Of a stretch of 64,000 bases of DNA, positions 61,147 through 64,000 are shown piece by piece. The stretch covers positions 186,001 through 250,000 of the forward strand of contig NZ_CP041216.1 in the NCBI RefSeq assembly GCF_020511155.1, given 5' to 3'. Position 1 is the stretch's first letter; every line of letters begins with the position of its first letter. The notes beneath the pieces were generated by a model. That model was not told the origin of the DNA, did not search any database, and was given only the letters and a program-made list of their open reading frames with translations. The stretch comes from Shewanella glacialimarina. GTDB taxonomy: Bacteria > Pseudomonadota > Gammaproteobacteria > Enterobacterales > Shewanellaceae. The position numbers and the translations under genes are program-made.

Positions 61147-64000
61147 TTATGACAAGACTAAATCACATTCCTGTATATTACTGATTAGTTGTTCAATTTC
61201 GCTAATGGGCATAGGTTTACTGAACAGATAACCTTGAAAATGAGAGCATCCTATATCGAGCAGATAGCGTTTTTGTTCGATGGTTTCAACCCCTTCTGCA
61301 ATGACTGAAAATCCTAAACTGTCAGCCATGGAGATGATGGTTTTCACAATTGATTGGTCGCTGGGATCGGTTAATAAGTCATCAACAAATGACCTATCAA
61401 TTTTTAATTGTGACAAGGGTAGCTTCTTTAAATACTGTAAAGATGAGTAACCTGTACCGAAGTCGTCTAATGAAAACAGGATCCCCAGTCTGCCTAAGGC
61501 ATTCATTTGAATGATGGTATTGTCGATATCATCGAGTAATAGTGACTCGGTTAATTCCATCTTTAGTTTAGTCACATCAATGTAGTAATGGTTAATCATT
61601 TTAATTACAGTATCGACAAAGTTTTTTTGACGGAATTGCTTGGAACTGACATTCACGGCAATGGTTAAATGCTTAGTATCACATTGTTGTTGCCATTGTT
61701 TTAGCTGTGCACAAGCGGTTTCTAATACCCATTGGCCTATTGGTAAAATTAATCCAGATTCTTCGGCGTAGGGAATAAATTCTACGGGACCAACAATGCC
61801 TTTAGTTGGATGTTGCCAGCGTATTAATGCTTCTACACCCACAGGTTGCTGATTTTGGTCTACTTGTAGTTGATAGAAAAGTTTGAATTGGTGTTGTGTT
61901 ACCGCCTGGTGCAGTTCAGCTTCTAATGCTGCACGCTTACTAATTGCTTCTTGCATTTTGGGGTCAAAAAAACGCACCGTATTTCTACCCGCTAGCTTAG
62001 CTTGGTACATGGCAATGTCAGCTTGCTTCATCACTTCTGAAGTGGTGGTTAAGTGATCCTTAAACAACACCACACCAATGCTGGTAGTGCAATTATAGTG
62101 AATGTCGTTGAGCTGAAATACGTCATTCATTCTGGTCAAAATAGTGGTGCAAATAGTTGTTTTTTTTGATGCCGCAATAATATCTTCTTCATCAAGCCCT
62201 TCTAATATAATGACAAATTCATCACCGCCTATTCTGGCCAGGGTATCTTCTTTTCGTATGCAGTCACTTAATCTGGTAGCAATTAATGTGAGTAAGAGGT
62301 CACCTACATCATGACCGTGGGTGTCATTAAGCATTTTAAAATGGTCGATGTCTAAAAACAGTACTGCATTATTTTTATGGAGTCGTTTATTGGAAATAAT
62401 CACTCGATTTAATCTATCCAGTAATAGGCGCCGATTGGGTAGCTCAGTCAGTGGGTCGTAAAAGGCTAACTGTTGAATTTTTTGTTCATTATTTTTACGT
62501 ATGGTCATGTCATTGATAGTGATAACGTAATTTGTAATACATTGATTCTCATTGCGGACAGCATCGATAAATAAATAAGCTGGAAAGGTAGAGCCATTTT
62601 TATGGTTATGCCATATCTCACCCTCCCAATTATCGGTTTCAACCACCTTATTCCAAATCTCATTATGAAAATTGTCATCGTAAAGCGCAGTATTAAATAA
62701 GTTAGGTTGCTTGCCTATTAGCTCTTCTTCTGGATAGCCAGTAATCGTGCTAAAGGCCTTGTTTACTTGTAAAATTGCTCGATTAGTATCGGTAATGAAA
62801 ATTCCTTCATTCGACTCGAATACCTTGGCCGCTAAACGAAGTTTTTGTTCCAACTGTTTACGCTCAGTAATATCAGATATGCCTGTGATGTAACCGACCA
62901 CTTGCTGTTGTTCATCAAACTCGGGGACGTACTGAACTAATAATTCCTGTGTAAACAAGCATAAGTCATAGGTCACTGAAACCCCTGACAGCACCTTATC
63001 AATATGTTGACTAATTTCTTGGTAAATTATTTCCCCAAAGATGCTTTTCACCGGCTGACCCACAATGTCGTCAGGTTTTAGCCCAAACAAGGCTGCATAA
63101 GATTGCGTCGCATAAATAAACTCTTGCTGCTTGTTGCATCTGGCAATATAAAAAGGCGAATTGTCGTTAATAAATTGCAATCGTTGCTGCTGCTCGATCA
63201 GCTTTGTCTCAGCGTTTTTAAATGCTGTAATGTCTTGGGAAAACCCCGATATTGTATGTGATTTACCATCAGGACTTGCGATACGTTTACCACGGCATTC
63301 TATCCATCGAGTTGTTCCATCACTGGGGCGAGTTATAGGGTATTGAATGTTATGTTCGATGCCGTTGTTATAACAGGACGTTATTGACTCAATTAAAGTG
63401 TGCTGATATTCAACGGGGATCAACTGACAAAGCATTTCTAGACAAGGTTGTTGATCTTTTGATAACCCAAATAAGCTATACATTTGATCAGACCAATGCA
63501 GCGGTGCGTGTAAATCGACTAAATCCCAGTAGCCAACCTGAGCATAGTACATCGCTTCTTCAAAGCGTTTTTCGCTATTGACCAACTGTTGCTGAATGTC
63601 ATAGTTCAGTCTTGTTTTACGCATCAGGTGCAAGGTGTTAGTTGATAAATTAGCATAGCTGGACAAAATGACATTGATAAGGCGTCGAGTTGACCCCTGC
63701 ATTTGCTGTTGTGAATGGGCTTTAGCCTCTTTTAAAGGTACTCCCTGTTGCAACATCATGACTAGGATTGCCATGTAGCGGTCACTTTCTAAAATATGGG
63801 ATGCTAACCATTGGGTGAGAAAAGATATCATTTGCTCGAGTAAAGCATCAGATGGCGTTGTAGTGAGTTGAGTTTGCAGGGTAATGACCTGCTGAACAAA
63901 ATCATCATGGCCTAATTTGTGGTTTGTACTAAGTTGATGATTGGGCAAGTATTGATGCCAGATATCTTCTTCAGTTTTAAAGTGGTAAACAGTGTAATTA
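61147..64000 (-). CDS. Hemerythrin-PAS-GGDEF-EAL c-di-GMP enzyme (5' end beyond window)
   Basis: The frame is open to the window edge, so the start is beyond 64000; more than 950 residues are visible. The first part is a hemerythrin domain: YHFKTEED, HKLGHDDF (HxxxH) and SHILESD (HxxxxD) supply di-iron ligands for oxygen binding. Three PAS-like regions follow. The GGDEF domain has intact IGGDEFVI; the EAL domain has EALIRW, LTESLLL, DDFGTGYSSL, KID and EGVET. Both cyclase and phosphodiesterase could be active. Probably oxygen-responsive. Confidence 0.9.
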   Translation of the reverse strand, partial: NYTVYHFKTEEDIWHQYLPNHQLSTNHKLGHDDFVQQVITLQTQLTTTPSDALLEQMISFLTQWLASHILESDRYMAILVMMLQQGVPLKEAKAHSQQQMQGSTRRLINVILSSYANLSTNTLHLMRKTRLNYDIQQQLVNSEKRFEEAMYYAQVGYWDLVDLHAPLHWSDQMYSLFGLSKDQQPCLEMLCQLIPVEYQHTLIESITSCYNNGIEHNIQYPITRPSDGTTRWIECRGKRIASPDGKSHTISGFSQDITAFKNAETKLIEQQQRLQFINDNSPFYIARCNKQQEFIYATQSYAALFGLKPDDIVGQPVKSIFGEIIYQEISQHIDKVLSGVSVTYDLCLFTQELLVQYVPEFDEQQQVVGYITGISDITERKQLEQKLRLAAKVFESNEGIFITDTNRAILQVNKAFSTITGYPEEELIGKQPNLFNTALYDDNFHNEIWNKVVETDNWEGEIWHNHKNGSTFPAYLFIDAVRNENQCITNYVITINDMTIRKNNEQKIQQLAFYDPLTELPNRRLLLDRLNRVIISNKRLHKNNAVLFLDIDHFKMLNDTHGHDVGDLLLTLIATRLSDCIRKEDTLARIGGDEFVIILEGLDEEDIIAASKKTTICTTILTRMNDVFQLNDIHYNCTTSIGVVLFKDHLTTTSEVMKQADIAMYQAKLAGRNTVRFFDPKMQEAISKRAALEAELHQAVTQHQFKLFYQLQVDQNQQPVGVEALIRWQHPTKGIVGPVEFIPYAEESGLILPIGQWVLETACAQLKQWQQQCDTKHLTIAVNVSSKQFRQKNFVDTVIKMINHYYIDVTKLKMELTESLLLDDIDNTIIQMNALGRLGILFSLDDFGTGYSSLQYLKKLPLSQLKIDRSFVDDLLTDPSDQSIVKTIISMADSLGFSVIAEGVETIEQKRYLLDIGCSHFQGYLFSKPMPISEIEQLISNIQECDLVLS

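Overview
The window reads as a chromosomal segment of a marine or aquatic gammaproteobacterium, most likely Shewanella or a close relative. Supporting genes are greB, ompR-envZ, proB-proA, rlmJ and rsmJ, paired DUF4382 lipoproteins, a PTS EIIC-EAL fusion, a RegA/RegB-type two-component pair, a hemerythrin-GGDEF-EAL protein and several TonB-dependent receptors. No rRNA, tRNA or CRISPR array was seen. The last gene runs off the right edge.

Layout. 1-5.1 kb: LemA protein, lytic transglycosylase, M28 peptidase, small lipoprotein and two divergent rRNA methyltransferases. 5.15-7.4 kb: a gene-poor island bracketed by inverted repeats; it holds one integron-type cassette (isochorismatase-like hydrolase) with an attC site on each side, plus dispersed-repeat fragments. 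7.4-15.1 kb: small conserved proteins, two DUF4382 lipoproteins, and a TetR regulator divergent from a membrane nitroreductase-like protein with two near-identical palindromic operators between them. 15.2-18.2 kb: EIIC-EAL fusion and dienelactone hydrolase. 18.4-23.1 kb: putP-proB-proA facing a CosR/EctR-like MarR regulator, probably an osmoadaptation module.

23.2-32.1 kb: a TonB receptor, YfcC-type transporter and isoaspartyl dipeptidase, divergent from a secreted cyanophycinase-like protein and two PepSY membrane proteins. Together these look like a system for using external cyanophycin. 32.3-37.4 kb: Cus-type copper/silver efflux genes without an outer-membrane component. 37.6-42.6 kb: S9 peptidase, a decayed alkyl-sulfatase fragment, LysR and a TDT transporter. 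42.6-43.7 kb: further copies of the dispersed repeat, two of them in a 312-bp tandem duplication.

44.3-49.6 kb: thioredoxin-like protein, DUF4266 lipoprotein, DUF3570 protein, ApbE and a QseBC/PmrAB-like two-component system, headed by a CTTAAG-N5-CTTAAG box that suggests autoregulation. 49.8-55.3 kb: peroxiredoxin, outer-membrane proteins and ompR-envZ. 55.6-64 kb: greB, a TonB receptor, a RegA/RegB-like redox pair, cytochrome b561 and a hemerythrin-PAS-GGDEF-EAL protein.

The most unusual non-coding signal is a roughly 90-nt structured repeat in five copies (near 6.99, 11.38, 42.84, 43.22 and 43.54 kb). Its stems change in a compensatory way between copies while the GGA-containing loops are mostly kept. 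Those loops resemble CsrA-binding hairpins, so a CsrA-decoy role is a testable idea, not a conclusion.
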